Source: Allotamlana fucoidanivorans
Lineage (GTDB): Bacteria > Bacteroidota > Bacteroidia > Flavobacteriales > Flavobacteriaceae
Length of the DNA: 64,000 nucleotides
Direction: 5' to 3'
Assembly: GCF_045788535.1 (NCBI RefSeq)
Contig: NZ_CP074074.1
Span: 3,472,001-3,536,000, forward strand
Of this stretch, positions 1-9,268 are shown piece by piece; the first letter of the stretch is position 1, and each line of letters opens with the position of its first letter. The translations under genes were made by a program, and so were the position numbers. The notes under the pieces were generated by a model, which saw nothing but the letters and a program-made list of their open reading frames with translations, ran no database searches and was not told where the DNA came from.

Positions 1-1348
1 ACCAATCTGAATTAATATGAGGCCTAATACTTGGGCTTCCTAAAGCTTTTGCATCATGACCAATCATTGTTGTCAATTCAGTTAAAGCTTCAAAGTCCAT
101 ACCGTGTGAACGAGAATCTTCATAGAATGTTCTTGGAAATAGTTTAATATGAGTATTAGCATCAGGATTAACAGCATGTAATTCATCTTGCATAAATTTA
201 AACCAAGACGTACTTCTATCCATGTGGTAACGGTTCCAGTCATACCAAATAGGTTTACCTTGAAGCGCCGTATCAATTGGAATTTCTATTTCTACACCAT
301 TGAAACTTTTAAATGACGAATCCCAGTTGGCATTTAGCTTTTGAATATTGTTATTGTATTTGTTTTTTAACCAATTTCTGAAATTGTTCAAAGTATATGA
401 TGAAATACCATTCATTTCTTTAAAACGATAGGTCCAATGATTCTTTTCAGAATACCAATGTGGTTCGTTAGCAAAAATATAGCCTAATTCTGTAACCTTT
501 TTACCTTTTGTAAGCTCACCTGTACGGCGTATGATTTTACCCCATAAATCGCGTGCTACGGGGTTGTCAATATCAAATCCCGTAAATAAAGAACGTCCTT
601 TACGAATCTCAGGTTCTTTCTTTTCTACCCACTCTGGTATACCCATAGACCAATAGATTAAGAACCCAATATTGGTGTCGGGAATGCCTGTTAGCTCTTT
701 CATTAACTCTTCATCGAAAGTACCATCCTCTTTCAATAGAAATGAATTGATCGCGCGATCATGGTCAACAGGGTATAAATTCTCACCTCCGTGGTATAAC
801 GCCCCTAAGTGATCATTATAAATATCTTTATTGGTTAGTGGTTGCCCTACTGTTTTTGAAAAGTAATCATAGGGAAAAGATGGTTTACCATTGCTCACAA
901 ACATATTATTACCCGCTTTGGTATTTTGCCAATCTACCTTATTAACAGGACGACGCTTAATGTCTCCCGCCAGTTCTTGATTTAATGTTTCAATACCTTT
1001 ATCTAAAATTTGAATCACCTTTTGTCGTTCAAAATCTGGTAACTTGGCTGCTAATGAGTCTTTATTGTCCGCATAATATCTTTCGTAACCAAATGCCATG
1101 GCAATGGCTTCTGGATTTGCTTCATCCCAATTGGCAAACTTTAAAAATTGCTCTGAAAACCAAATTATGGTCTCTTCTCTAGTGACATCAATAGATTTAG
1201 ACTGCGCATCTTCCATTAAGGATTTTAAGGTTTCTATCTTTTCTCTTGCTTCCTCTTCAAGAGATAATACTTTACTTTCCTGTTTACAAGCAGCCAATAA
1301 AAGGAAAACTGACAGGTATAAGAACGACTTTGCTAATACTGATTTCAT
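1..1348 (-). CDS. Clan GH-A glycoside hydrolase lipoprotein (agarase/carrageenase-like), 3' part outside window
   Basis: The minus-strand frame is open from an ATG at 1346-1348 to the left edge, giving about 449 visible residues. The N-terminus has a lipoprotein signal with lipobox LLAAC (Cys21), so the enzyme is probably anchored at the cell surface or in the periplasm. Around residues 290-300 the motif FANEPHWY has the Asn-Glu pair that carries the acid/base in clan GH-A TIM barrels. The following stretch (FRNWLKNKY, LNANWDSSF, GKPIWYDWNRYH) resembles GH42-like and related families acting on agar or carrageenan (GH42, GH50, GH86, GH167). I cannot decide the family by eye. It lies 28 bp downstream of an FG-GAP protein gene and probably shares its transcript. 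The nucleophile and C-terminus are not visible. Confidence 0.75.
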   Translation of the reverse strand, partial: MKSVLAKSFLYLSVFLLLAACKQESKVLSLEEEAREKIETLKSLMEDAQSKSIDVTREETIIWFSEQFLKFANWDEANPEAIAMAFGYERYYADNKDSLAAKLPDFERQKVIQILDKGIETLNQELAGDIKRRPVNKVDWQNTKAGNNMFVSNGKPSFPYDYFSKTVGQPLTNKDIYNDHLGALYHGGENLYPVDHDRAINSFLLKEDGTFDEELMKELTGIPDTNIGFLIYWSMGIPEWVEKKEPEIRKGRSLFTGFDIDNPVARDLWGKIIRRTGELTKGKKVTELGYIFANEPHWYSEKNHWTYRFKEMNGISSYTLNNFRNWLKNKYNNNIQKLNANWDSSFKSFNGVEIEIPIDTALQGKPIWYDWNRYHMDRSTSWFKFMQDELHAVNPDANTHIKLFPRTFYEDSRSHGMDFEALTELTTMIGHDAKALGSPSIRPHINSDW

Positions 1349-1376
1349 TTTTTATTAGTATTTAATTTACTATAAT

Positions 1377-3254
1377 TTAATTAGACTTCCCTACGTTATA
1401 GGTGGTATTTAATTTTACGATATCTAATGATTGCTTTTCACCATTACTCCATAACACTTCGGCCTCGTCAATTTTAGTAGATGTGCCAAGACCTATATGA
1501 AGATTGGTGTTTAAAGGATGTGAAAAATAGGACGATGTAGCACCAACCACACGTTTATAGATATTACCGCCCGCTTTTAACGTTAATATAGCACCAATAG
1601 GAGTTACTTTTCCTGAAGGCGAGTTGCCTACGTTTACCACCACATAATTATTATCTGATTTTAAATGGTTTGTAAACAAGTGCCAGCGGCCACGTTCGTT
1701 AGCATAAATAATATCTAAATCGCCATCCTTGTCGTAATCAAACGCATCAGCTCCCATACCCGTTGAACCGACTTCTTCTCTAACAATACCATGACCTTCA
1801 ATTCTTTTGAATTGCTTTCCTTCATCATTGAGATATAAGAATTGTTCAATTTGTGACGCAGAATGACCGTAACGCACAATGTATAGATCAGACCAGCCAT
1901 CATTATTAAAATCACCCACTGCAGAACTGGTGGTTTGCTCAGAAATATCAATACCCAGTTTTGCAGTTACATCCACAAAAGTACCGTTTTGATTTTCCAA
2001 TAATTTAGCGGGTAAATTCTTCAACTCAATTGTTTCTGGTTTTTCTACCACGTTATGTATCACTCCTGATGTTGGCGCATTTGTAAAACCTTCTATACGC
2101 CAATAATCATTTCCCAAATAACCTATATACAATCCTTTTTTAGAGGTATCTTCTGGCCAACCTTCGGCTTCTTTTTGAGTTAAAGTAAAATCTTGATGCC
2201 CATGCTTGTCTAATTTACGCTTAAACAATTTCTTTTTGGCTCCAATAAACACATCAAAATGAGGAAAGGCCATTTGTAGGTTTTCAATTTTAAAATCACC
2301 CTTAATTTTTATACTATCGTGTTTAAACGGTTCACGACGTGCAAAGAAGTAAAATCTTTTGTTCTCGGTATCATAATCACTTTCAGCATCAAAAGCATGT
2401 TTTGATCGTGTTAAAAACAAATCGAAATCAGCATCATTATCAAAATCGATTTCTGAAACACTCGTGGTCAAATTAGTGTTTGTTAAATCGCCTAGTACTG
2501 TTTCGGTCACATCAGTAAATTTGTTATTAGCTTCTCCCTGAACAGCTATAACTTTACTCCCTCCATAGAAAATCATATCGGTGATGTTATCGTTATTGAA
2601 ATCAACATACGTCATACGGTCATTAAAACGATCAGCATAAGGCAAAAATTTAGAAAATTTAAATTCCTGCTCTTCATCTTTTAAATATAAAAAATGGGCT
2701 TTATCGTTTTGATTTTTGGGAGGAAACGCTGTTAGTAGCAATCCTAAATTACCATCATTATTGCCATCAATAAACTTAACCGCACGCCCTCGGCTTGCTT
2801 TAAAATGCTTGAATTCTTTCTCTTCTGAAACACTTCTATCTAAATTAACAGTATAGGCTCGTAGTTTTCTAGGGTTTTTACCATCACCGCCGCCTGGTTG
2901 AACCAAAACTTCTAACAGACCGTCGCCATTATAATCACCAATAGCTATACCATGGGTATCCCCAAAAATAAACGGTTCTCCCCGCTCAAAAACACCTTTA
3001 TTGTTCCAAAACAATTCAACACGTCTTGAATGTTCAGTTAGCAGCATATCCATATAACCATCTTGATCTAAATCTGCAATAACAGCGTTATCAAATTTTC
3101 TTCGTGAACGCTCCTCGCCTGGAAAAATAGCCTTGTCTTCTGAAAAACTTAATTCAGGCATATTATTATCATCATTTTGAGCACTTATAAAACTTGGTAG
3201 CATCAACATAGCCAAAAGTGCCAAGGTTAAATAACATATGTTATTCTTATTCAT
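1377..3254 (-). CDS. Exported FG-GAP/VCBS repeat protein with C-terminal UnbV/ASPIC domain (paralog 1)
   Basis: A 625-residue protein with a Sec signal peptide (first 25 residues, ending ISAQ). It has several calcium-type FG-GAP/VCBS repeats, seen as DLDQDGYMD, DYNGDGLLEV, DFDNDADFDLF, DFNNDGWSDLY and DYDKDGDLDI, which suggest a beta-propeller. The last 90 residues match the UnbV/ASPIC type (GAILTLKAGG, then SNGEK near the end). Such proteins are often named CRTAC1 family. No enzymatic role is established from sequence. Position in a glycan-degradation locus, directly upstream of a glycoside hydrolase, suggests glycan binding or processing. A paralog of the same architecture lies at 5072-6970. 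The start follows an A/T-rich leader and begins the signal peptide. Confidence 0.85.
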   Translation of the reverse strand: MNKNNICYLTLALLAMLMLPSFISAQNDDNNMPELSFSEDKAIFPGEERSRRKFDNAVIADLDQDGYMDMLLTEHSRRVELFWNNKGVFERGEPFIFGDTHGIAIGDYNGDGLLEVLVQPGGGDGKNPRKLRAYTVNLDRSVSEEKEFKHFKASRGRAVKFIDGNNDGNLGLLLTAFPPKNQNDKAHFLYLKDEEQEFKFSKFLPYADRFNDRMTYVDFNNDNITDMIFYGGSKVIAVQGEANNKFTDVTETVLGDLTNTNLTTSVSEIDFDNDADFDLFLTRSKHAFDAESDYDTENKRFYFFARREPFKHDSIKIKGDFKIENLQMAFPHFDVFIGAKKKLFKRKLDKHGHQDFTLTQKEAEGWPEDTSKKGLYIGYLGNDYWRIEGFTNAPTSGVIHNVVEKPETIELKNLPAKLLENQNGTFVDVTAKLGIDISEQTTSSAVGDFNNDGWSDLYIVRYGHSASQIEQFLYLNDEGKQFKRIEGHGIVREEVGSTGMGADAFDYDKDGDLDIIYANERGRWHLFTNHLKSDNNYVVVNVGNSPSGKVTPIGAILTLKAGGNIYKRVVGATSSYFSHPLNTNLHIGLGTSTKIDEAEVLWSNGEKQSLDIVKLNTTYNVGKSN

Positions 3255-3381
3255 TTTAATATTTAGCTTTTAGATTGAATGAAAAAGAAATGATTAATTT
3301 AAAAATCAGATCAACTTCTTCTCTTTCACAAATGTTGAAATTATATAACGGAAATAATCTTATGTCAACTCTTAATACAAG

Positions 3382-3395
3382 GATTAATATTAATC
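3382..3395. promoter_or_regulatory. 14-bp perfect palindrome, candidate operator
   Basis: GATTAATATTAATC is its own reverse complement. It lies in the 241-bp gap between the MFS transporter gene and the downstream FG-GAP gene, about 130 bp upstream of the FG-GAP start, where a separate promoter would be expected. The region is AT-rich, so chance is possible. I see no convincing TAnnTTTG box on the minus strand and no strong terminator for the transporter transcript here. Confidence 0.3.
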
Positions 3396-3495
3396 ACATC
3401 CTAACACATGTACTTCAATACATTGATAGACTTAGATTCTTTATTCTTACCTACTGTAATATTACATAGGCTACACCTAACTTCTCGAAGGCTAC

Positions 3496-5061
3496 TTATT
3501 TAGATTGCAACTTGTCTTGAATTTCTTCTATAGTTAACCCTTTAGTTTCTACTAGGTATTTAAATAATATTATAAGACCTATGGCCACTACAATAGCATA
3601 AATCAACAACGTAGTACTTATACCGAATTGATCCAATTGCCATGGAAAAAACTGTTGTACTAACATACTAACCAAACTAGTTATTAACGTAATAGCAGGA
3701 ATGGCTATACCTCGAATAGATATGGGGAATATTTCTGAAAACAACACCCACATAACAGGCCCTACAGAGAAATGAAAAGCCGCAATGAAACTCAAAATAC
3801 CAAAGAAAATTAGCATGGCATTCATAGTGGCTGACTTTTGAATTAACAACCCAGAAAAATCACGAGCATCAGCTTCACCTAAAGTTTCTTTTAGTGCATT
3901 TTTAAACTCTGCATCACTTTTATATTCTACATCAACCATTTTTTTTAAACGCTCTGCATTTGGTATCTCTTTCATTTCAGAAACAGCATCGGCAGTAATG
4001 GTATATCTGGCTTGGTAAAAGCCGAATGAACACAATCCTAAACTTAAAACAATCCATATCATGCCATAAATAATTAAGGGCCTTCTGCCTAATTTATCTA
4101 CAAGAAGTAATCCTAAAATGGTAAATACTACACTAGTAAGACCAATCCAAATAGCTTGCAAGAATGAGGCATCGCTTCCTATACCTAGTTGCTCAATAAC
4201 TGTTTGGGCATAAAAAAGAATGGCGTTAATACCTGTTGCTTGTTGTGCAATAGCAATGGTTAGAGCAATAATTAAAGTAACCCGCATAGGTTTACCCATA
4301 ATTTCTTTAAACTGCGCTCTTAATGAATGATCGCTTGAACTTTTGCTCAAACTATCTTGCATATCGTCAATATGTTGATCTACTTGATTTTCGGGAATAA
4401 GTTTTTTTAATGTTATTTTAGCTTCATCTATACGCCCTTGAAACATCAACCAAGACGGACTTCTAGGAACTATAAACAATAATCCAAGCCATAGTATGGC
4501 AGGAATAATTTCAGTACCAAGCATCCAACGCCATGTATTAGTATCAATACCCCATTCCGAAACCCATGGCGCTCCTGAACTGACTAAATCAATAATTAAA
4601 TAGTTTAAAAAATAAGCAGCTGAAAGCCCTATCACAATATTAATTTGAATCATGGAAACTAATTTTCCTCGGTATTCTTGAGGAGCAATCTCTCCTATAT
4701 ACATGGAGGCCATTGAAATTGATGTAAATGCCAAACCTCCTAAAAATCTGGCTATAACAAGCATCACATAACTTGGTGCAAACGCCGAAGAAACGGCTGA
4801 AACAATATACAGAATGGCTATAATTTGAATAGCTCTTTTTCTTCCAAATCTATTACTTACCCATCCTGCAAAAAGTAAGGCTAACAATACACCCCATGCT
4901 GGAGCACTTACTACTGTGCCCAACTCTAAAGTTGATAACGCAAATTCTTTTGAAATGAATTTAGTTGTTCCAGAAATTAATGCTGCATCTAATCCAAACA
5001 GAAAGCCACCCATAGCTACAATGGTGGAATAGGTAAACGCATTTTTTTTATATGAACTCAT
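3496..5061 (-). CDS. MFS sugar transporter (sugar porter family)
   Basis: A 521-residue inner-membrane protein with about 12 hydrophobic segments. It carries sugar-porter signatures: GWVSNRFGRKRAIQ after the second helix, PRSPSWLM before the central loop, QQATGINAILFYAQ in helix 7, GRRPLI, and a C-terminal VETKGLTIEEIQ. These families import mono- or oligosaccharides by proton symport or facilitated diffusion. An insertion of roughly 60 polar residues between late helices (around residues 350-410) is longer than in E. coli XylE-type proteins. It is followed after 10 bp by an FG-GAP protein gene and then the GH127-like gene upstream, all co-directional, so it likely delivers the sugar or oligosaccharide that the cytoplasmic GH127 enzyme cleaves. 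Confidence 0.9.
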   Translation of the reverse strand: MSSYKKNAFTYSTIVAMGGFLFGLDAALISGTTKFISKEFALSTLELGTVVSAPAWGVLLALLFAGWVSNRFGRKRAIQIIAILYIVSAVSSAFAPSYVMLVIARFLGGLAFTSISMASMYIGEIAPQEYRGKLVSMIQINIVIGLSAAYFLNYLIIDLVSSGAPWVSEWGIDTNTWRWMLGTEIIPAILWLGLLFIVPRSPSWLMFQGRIDEAKITLKKLIPENQVDQHIDDMQDSLSKSSSDHSLRAQFKEIMGKPMRVTLIIALTIAIAQQATGINAILFYAQTVIEQLGIGSDASFLQAIWIGLTSVVFTILGLLLVDKLGRRPLIIYGMIWIVLSLGLCSFGFYQARYTITADAVSEMKEIPNAERLKKMVDVEYKSDAEFKNALKETLGEADARDFSGLLIQKSATMNAMLIFFGILSFIAAFHFSVGPVMWVLFSEIFPISIRGIAIPAITLITSLVSMLVQQFFPWQLDQFGISTTLLIYAIVVAIGLIILFKYLVETKGLTIEEIQDKLQSK

Positions 5062-5071
5062 AGGTTTTAGT

Positions 5072-6970
5072 TTAGTTAGTTCGTTTTTTTCCCACAGATA
5101 TTTGGGTGTTAAATTTACTTATTTTATGTTCAACAGTTTCTCCGTTGGACCAAGTAACAATAATTTTTGCAGATTTCACATCAGCACCTAAACCAAAATG
5201 GATTAAATTATTAAAACTCAATGAATATTGAGCTGCTGTAGAACCTACGCGTTTTTGTTGTTTTTGATTTCCATATACTATGGTTACCATAGCTCCCAAA
5301 GCTGATACTTTTTTTGATGGCGCATATCCAATATTTACAATGGCATACTTATTATCTATGTCTGCTACTGATAACACATTTTTGAATAAATGCCACTTAC
5401 CGCGCTCATTACCCACAACAACATCAACGTTTCCATCATTGTTGTAATCTAATGTTTCTACAGCCATTCCTATAGCTCCTAATTCTGGGGACATGATATT
5501 AGGATTCTCAAGCTTTTTAAATATTTCGCCATTTCTATTAGCAAAAATGATGGCTTTATTCTTATACACTAAATTACCTCTTGGTACAACGAGAATATCT
5601 GAAAACCCATCATTATTAAAATCTGCAATAGCCACAGCACTCGAATTATCGTTAAAAAACACACCTGCCTTTTTTGTTACATCATGAAATTTACCTCCTT
5701 TGTTTTCTAATAACATATCAGGAAGTCCTTCTTTATGATTGTAGGCTGGATAATTTTTAACACCATGAACAACACCTGTTGCAGGTGCCCAAAGAAACCC
5801 AGCAATGCGCCAACTATTATTTCCTACAAACCCAATATACCAACCTTTTTTGTCTTCATAATTAGTGTTGTCAGGAAAACCTAGTGCGTTACTATTCACT
5901 AATCGAATGTCTTTTCCTGAATGTGTTTCTCCTTCAAACTCATAATCATATGAAGCTTCGCCAATAAAATAGGTATCGTTGTTTGGCCACTGCGATTGAA
6001 AATTTTCAAGACTTAGAATATCTCCGGCTTCTAAATCTTCAAACTGAAATTTACCCCGTTTAGTAAAAAACCCAAAGTCTTTGGTCTCTGAATTAAAGAA
6101 TGTTTCACCTATTTCAAAGTCATGCCCTCGGGTAAAATACAAATCAAAATCACCATCATTATCAAAATCAATCTCGGCAACTCCTGTTACATTATCAATA
6201 TCAAAAGGCAGTACTTTTTTGGTAACATCTTCAAAGGTAAAACCGTCACCTCCTTTATATATTTTAACCTTACCATGACCGTACATAACAAGATCTAAAA
6301 CTTGATCTCCGTTATAATCTGTCACTAAAACTTTTTGTCCATCTGCTTTACTTGGTGCCAAAGTATCTTGTAAAACGAGCTCGCCTTGGCCGTTATTCTT
6401 ATAGATGTAATTTTCGCTTTTCCCTTTTTTTGAAGCATCAGGGAACGCAAAATTCAGGAGATCTAAGTTACCATCATTATTAATATCAACAAATTGAACG
6501 GTTCTTCCTCTCATTAATGCTAAAGGTTCCTTAAAATCCTTCATAGGTACAAAATCTCTTCCTACAACACGATACATCTTTGAATTTCTAGCATTACTAC
6601 CAGAACCACCGCCACGAGACATAATAACTTCTATGTTACCGTCTAAATCAAAATCGCCTGCTGAAACACCATGTAAATCTCCCATAATAATATCGAAGGG
6701 CTTAGCAAACTTACCTTTGTTATTCCAGCACACCTGAATACCATAACCATGATCATTAATTAACAGGTCTAAATATCCATCTTGATCTAAGTCTGCCACC
6801 ACAGGTGCATCCCACTTTCTAAGATTTTTTTCCTGTCTTGGAAAATCTTTCTTAGCCTCTACAAACCAACCTGTACTGGTTTGAGCAGTACACACGTTAA
6901 AAAAAAAGAAATAAGCAATTACCAATAAAGGTAATTGCTTTAAAACATCATATCTATTTCTTGATCTCAT
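5072..6970 (-). CDS. Exported FG-GAP/VCBS repeat protein with UnbV/ASPIC domain (paralog 2)
   Basis: 632 residues with an N-terminal signal peptide ending near VCTAQ. Repeats of the DxDxDG type are visible (DLDQDGYLD, DFDLDGNIEV, DINNDGNLDLL, DFDNDGDFDLYF, DFNNDGFSDIL, DYNNDGNVDVV). The C-terminal UnbV/ASPIC-like domain (GAMVTIVYGN, ending SNGETVEH) matches paralog 1, and shared blocks such as NERGKWHLF run through both proteins. The gene sits between the sugar transporter (10 bp downstream) and the GH127-like gene (12 bp upstream), clearly in one operon. The pairing of two such proteins with one transporter and two glycosidases suggests a role in handling the glycan at the surface or in the periplasm. 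The biochemical function is unknown. Confidence 0.85.
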   Translation of the reverse strand: MRSRNRYDVLKQLPLLVIAYFFFFNVCTAQTSTGWFVEAKKDFPRQEKNLRKWDAPVVADLDQDGYLDLLINDHGYGIQVCWNNKGKFAKPFDIIMGDLHGVSAGDFDLDGNIEVIMSRGGGSGSNARNSKMYRVVGRDFVPMKDFKEPLALMRGRTVQFVDINNDGNLDLLNFAFPDASKKGKSENYIYKNNGQGELVLQDTLAPSKADGQKVLVTDYNGDQVLDLVMYGHGKVKIYKGGDGFTFEDVTKKVLPFDIDNVTGVAEIDFDNDGDFDLYFTRGHDFEIGETFFNSETKDFGFFTKRGKFQFEDLEAGDILSLENFQSQWPNNDTYFIGEASYDYEFEGETHSGKDIRLVNSNALGFPDNTNYEDKKGWYIGFVGNNSWRIAGFLWAPATGVVHGVKNYPAYNHKEGLPDMLLENKGGKFHDVTKKAGVFFNDNSSAVAIADFNNDGFSDILVVPRGNLVYKNKAIIFANRNGEIFKKLENPNIMSPELGAIGMAVETLDYNNDGNVDVVVGNERGKWHLFKNVLSVADIDNKYAIVNIGYAPSKKVSALGAMVTIVYGNQKQQKRVGSTAAQYSLSFNNLIHFGLGADVKSAKIIVTWSNGETVEHKISKFNTQISVGKKRTN

Positions 6971-6982
6971 AAGATATATTTA

Positions 6983-8923
6983 TTAATTCCAGACAATTGG
7001 CATAAAAACAGTCATTTCTGCCTGCCCCCTATTGCTCCAAGCAAAGTATGGCACCAACTGTGTTTGGTAAGCTTCCCATTGCGGCTTACTTACACTTCTA
7101 TACATGCCTGCTTTATTGTCTTTTCTTAATAGCAATTCGCTTTCAATTACAGTTACACCACCTAAGAAATCTGATTTATGAACCGCCTTAAGTTTTGAAT
7201 CTCCATTAAAATACACATCAAGTATCTCAGTGTTTTCAGGTAAATCAGGTGATTCTATACAATATACTATAGGTCCTCGTTTTACTGCAATTTGATTCCT
7301 TACTTCTTCTATTCTTGGATGCCCTTCAATAAGTTTTATAGGCATTGGAAGATTTAAAGTAATAACATCTCCCTTAGTCCAAACACGATTAATAGTTGAA
7401 AACTGACCAGATTGCACATCTTGATCCAACGTTTTGCCATTCACTTGAATGGAAGCGCCTTCAGTCCATCCTGGTATTCTCAGTTTAATATCAAACGCAG
7501 ATGATTTGCACTCTTCAATTGTTATGGTTACTAAACCATCCCATGGGTAATTGGTTTCTTGAGTAAGTTTTAAATTTGAACCATCTTTTAACTGTGTCTC
7601 TAATTGGTTGCTTCCAAAAAGATTGACTGACAGACCATTTTCTGCAATACTATAAGACCAACCTGATACTTTTGCAATGGTTCGTACTAAGTTTGGCGGA
7701 CAACAAAAACACTCTAAATAAGGCTGTCTGTTTGGTGTTTCAGTAACATCGGCATGCGCCTCATAATCTCTTGTATTATTAACCATTCTAAGTGGATTGG
7801 CATAGAAATAATCTTTTCCCTCAACGCTAATACCCGACAATCCACTATTATATAATACCAACTCGATAATATCTGCGTATTTAGATTCGCCATGAATATT
7901 TAACATACGGTAGCTAAACATGGCATTACATAAATTGGCACAAGTTTCATTATAGGCAGTCATGTTAGGCATCATGTACTCATCAATAAAACCTTCCTCT
8001 ATCATATCAAGGTTGGTAGAAGCCCCATAATGTGCTTGCCCCACAGCTCCTGTTACGTACATTTTTTTATCGGTAACATTTTCCCATAATCTATCTAAAG
8101 CATCTATTAAGGCCTGTTCTCCAGTTTCAGAATACACATCGGCCGCACCAGCATAATAATACAACGCTAATACAGCATGACCCACCGCTTCTTCTGAAAT
8201 TCTTAGTGGCGTTCTTTCCTGAACCATATCGCCAATAGGATAACCTACTGTGGTAGAGTCGTGTTTTACTTCATATTTACCCCTATTATTAATAAATTTT
8301 TCAGCTAAGCTTAAATAACGCTTATCTTTTGTTGTTCTGTACAGCTCAACCAAGCCCATGATTTGTGTTTGATTAAACCCGAAACGACCATAATGTTTGG
8401 TCTCTGGCATAAAAATCACATACATCAAATCGGCATGTTTTATGGCAATATCTAAGAAGTTTCTTTGCCCTGTTACTTTATGATGTATACAAGCACTTAT
8501 TAATAAGTGCCCACTGTTATACATTTCATGGTATTTACGGTTCTCATACCTATCTGCATCATTGCTTAATTGTATTTGAGTTTGTAAGTATCCATCATCT
8601 TCTTGTGCTTTCCCAATAATGCTAATATATTCATCAATCTCGCTAAGAAGTTTTTCATTCTTTGTATACGCATATACACATGTTTTTGCTTCAACAAACT
8701 TGTAAAAATCACCATCATGCCAAAACATACCTTTGTGCTCTCCTTCTTTTTCTCCAGCTGCTATTTTAAAATTATTTAACGCATGCCCCACATCGCCACA
8801 CAAAACATTTCCCATATATGGCACCATAACCTCCTCACATTTTTTGAATTTATCAGCCCAAAAACCTCCAGTCCAATTACATGACCCGATGTTTATTTCC
8901 TTTAGTTTTTTATACGTACTCAT
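6983..8923 (-). CDS. GH127-type glycosidase (DUF1680 family), probably cytoplasmic
   Basis: 646 residues with no signal peptide, so probably cytoplasmic. It has the GH127 fold signatures: an (alpha/alpha)6 barrel with NETC near residues 325-328 and ECFCCPPN near 404-411. In the characterised beta-L-arabinofuranosidase HypBA1, the equivalent Glu, Cys and Cys-Cys residues bind zinc and supply the nucleophilic cysteine; all are present here. Some GH127 members of Zobellia galactanivorans act as alpha-1,3-(3,6-anhydro)-D-galactosidases in carrageenan breakdown. With sulfatases and GH16 enzymes nearby, that role is a reasonable inference here. It is the first gene of an apparent operon with an FG-GAP protein and an MFS transporter. 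Confidence 0.85.
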   Translation of the reverse strand: MSTYKKLKEINIGSCNWTGGFWADKFKKCEEVMVPYMGNVLCGDVGHALNNFKIAAGEKEGEHKGMFWHDGDFYKFVEAKTCVYAYTKNEKLLSEIDEYISIIGKAQEDDGYLQTQIQLSNDADRYENRKYHEMYNSGHLLISACIHHKVTGQRNFLDIAIKHADLMYVIFMPETKHYGRFGFNQTQIMGLVELYRTTKDKRYLSLAEKFINNRGKYEVKHDSTTVGYPIGDMVQERTPLRISEEAVGHAVLALYYYAGAADVYSETGEQALIDALDRLWENVTDKKMYVTGAVGQAHYGASTNLDMIEEGFIDEYMMPNMTAYNETCANLCNAMFSYRMLNIHGESKYADIIELVLYNSGLSGISVEGKDYFYANPLRMVNNTRDYEAHADVTETPNRQPYLECFCCPPNLVRTIAKVSGWSYSIAENGLSVNLFGSNQLETQLKDGSNLKLTQETNYPWDGLVTITIEECKSSAFDIKLRIPGWTEGASIQVNGKTLDQDVQSGQFSTINRVWTKGDVITLNLPMPIKLIEGHPRIEEVRNQIAVKRGPIVYCIESPDLPENTEILDVYFNGDSKLKAVHKSDFLGGVTVIESELLLRKDNKAGMYRSVSKPQWEAYQTQLVPYFAWSNRGQAEMTVFMPIVWN

Positions 8924-9268
8924 TTTATTATTCTTTCGTTATTATGTAACTATTTTAATTAGTTTGTTTAATTTAACTATGTTTATAAGTGATTTGCTGC
9001 TTTCCTTCTTGGCAAATCTTCTTTTAAACCCTTTCTATTGAGTTTTTTCATGAATTATTAGTAAACCAAAATTAATTTAAATTCACTTCCATTTATTGAT
9101 ATATTTTACCAAGTATCAACTCAATTTTATCTTTGAATATACATCATTTTACTGCAATCAGAAAAAGAAAACCCATTGCCAAAAAAACAACGGGTTTCTA
9201 TTTCTAAAAAAACGATTTATTAACTAAACTAACTTTTTATGACTGTTCTTTTAGAGGTAAGTTTGATA
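8924..9268. other. 345-bp intergenic region between sulfatase and GH127-type gene
   Basis: No convincing gene is seen on either strand. The part near 8924-9060 should carry the promoter of the GH127/FG-GAP/MFS operon, but I cannot point to a clear TAnnTTTG box on the minus strand. The part near 9169-9197 holds the hairpin that ends the upstream sulfatase transcript, listed separately. The rest is AT-rich without obvious repeats. Confidence 0.5.
9169..9197 (-). terminator. Rho-independent terminator of the large sulfatase gene
   Basis: On the minus strand AAACCCGTTG pairs with CAATGGGTTT (one G-T wobble) around a T-rich loop, followed by a T-rich tail. It lies about 70 bp past the stop codon of the sulfatase gene. 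Confidence 0.6.

Noticed and set aside
82..1358. Short open frames on both strands in the left edge region
   Set aside because: They lie in other frames of the continuous clan GH-A hydrolase gene, which has a clear lipoprotein signal and catalytic motif and is open to the window edge.
3275..3469. 64-codon plus-strand frame in the gap before the MFS gene
   Set aside because: Composition is that of AT-rich non-coding DNA, with no leader or similarity that I recognise; the gap more likely holds regulatory sequence.
8733..9041. 102-codon plus-strand frame across the start of the GH127-type gene
   Set aside because: Mostly antisense to a well supported gene; its hydrophobic end comes from AT-rich intergenic sequence.
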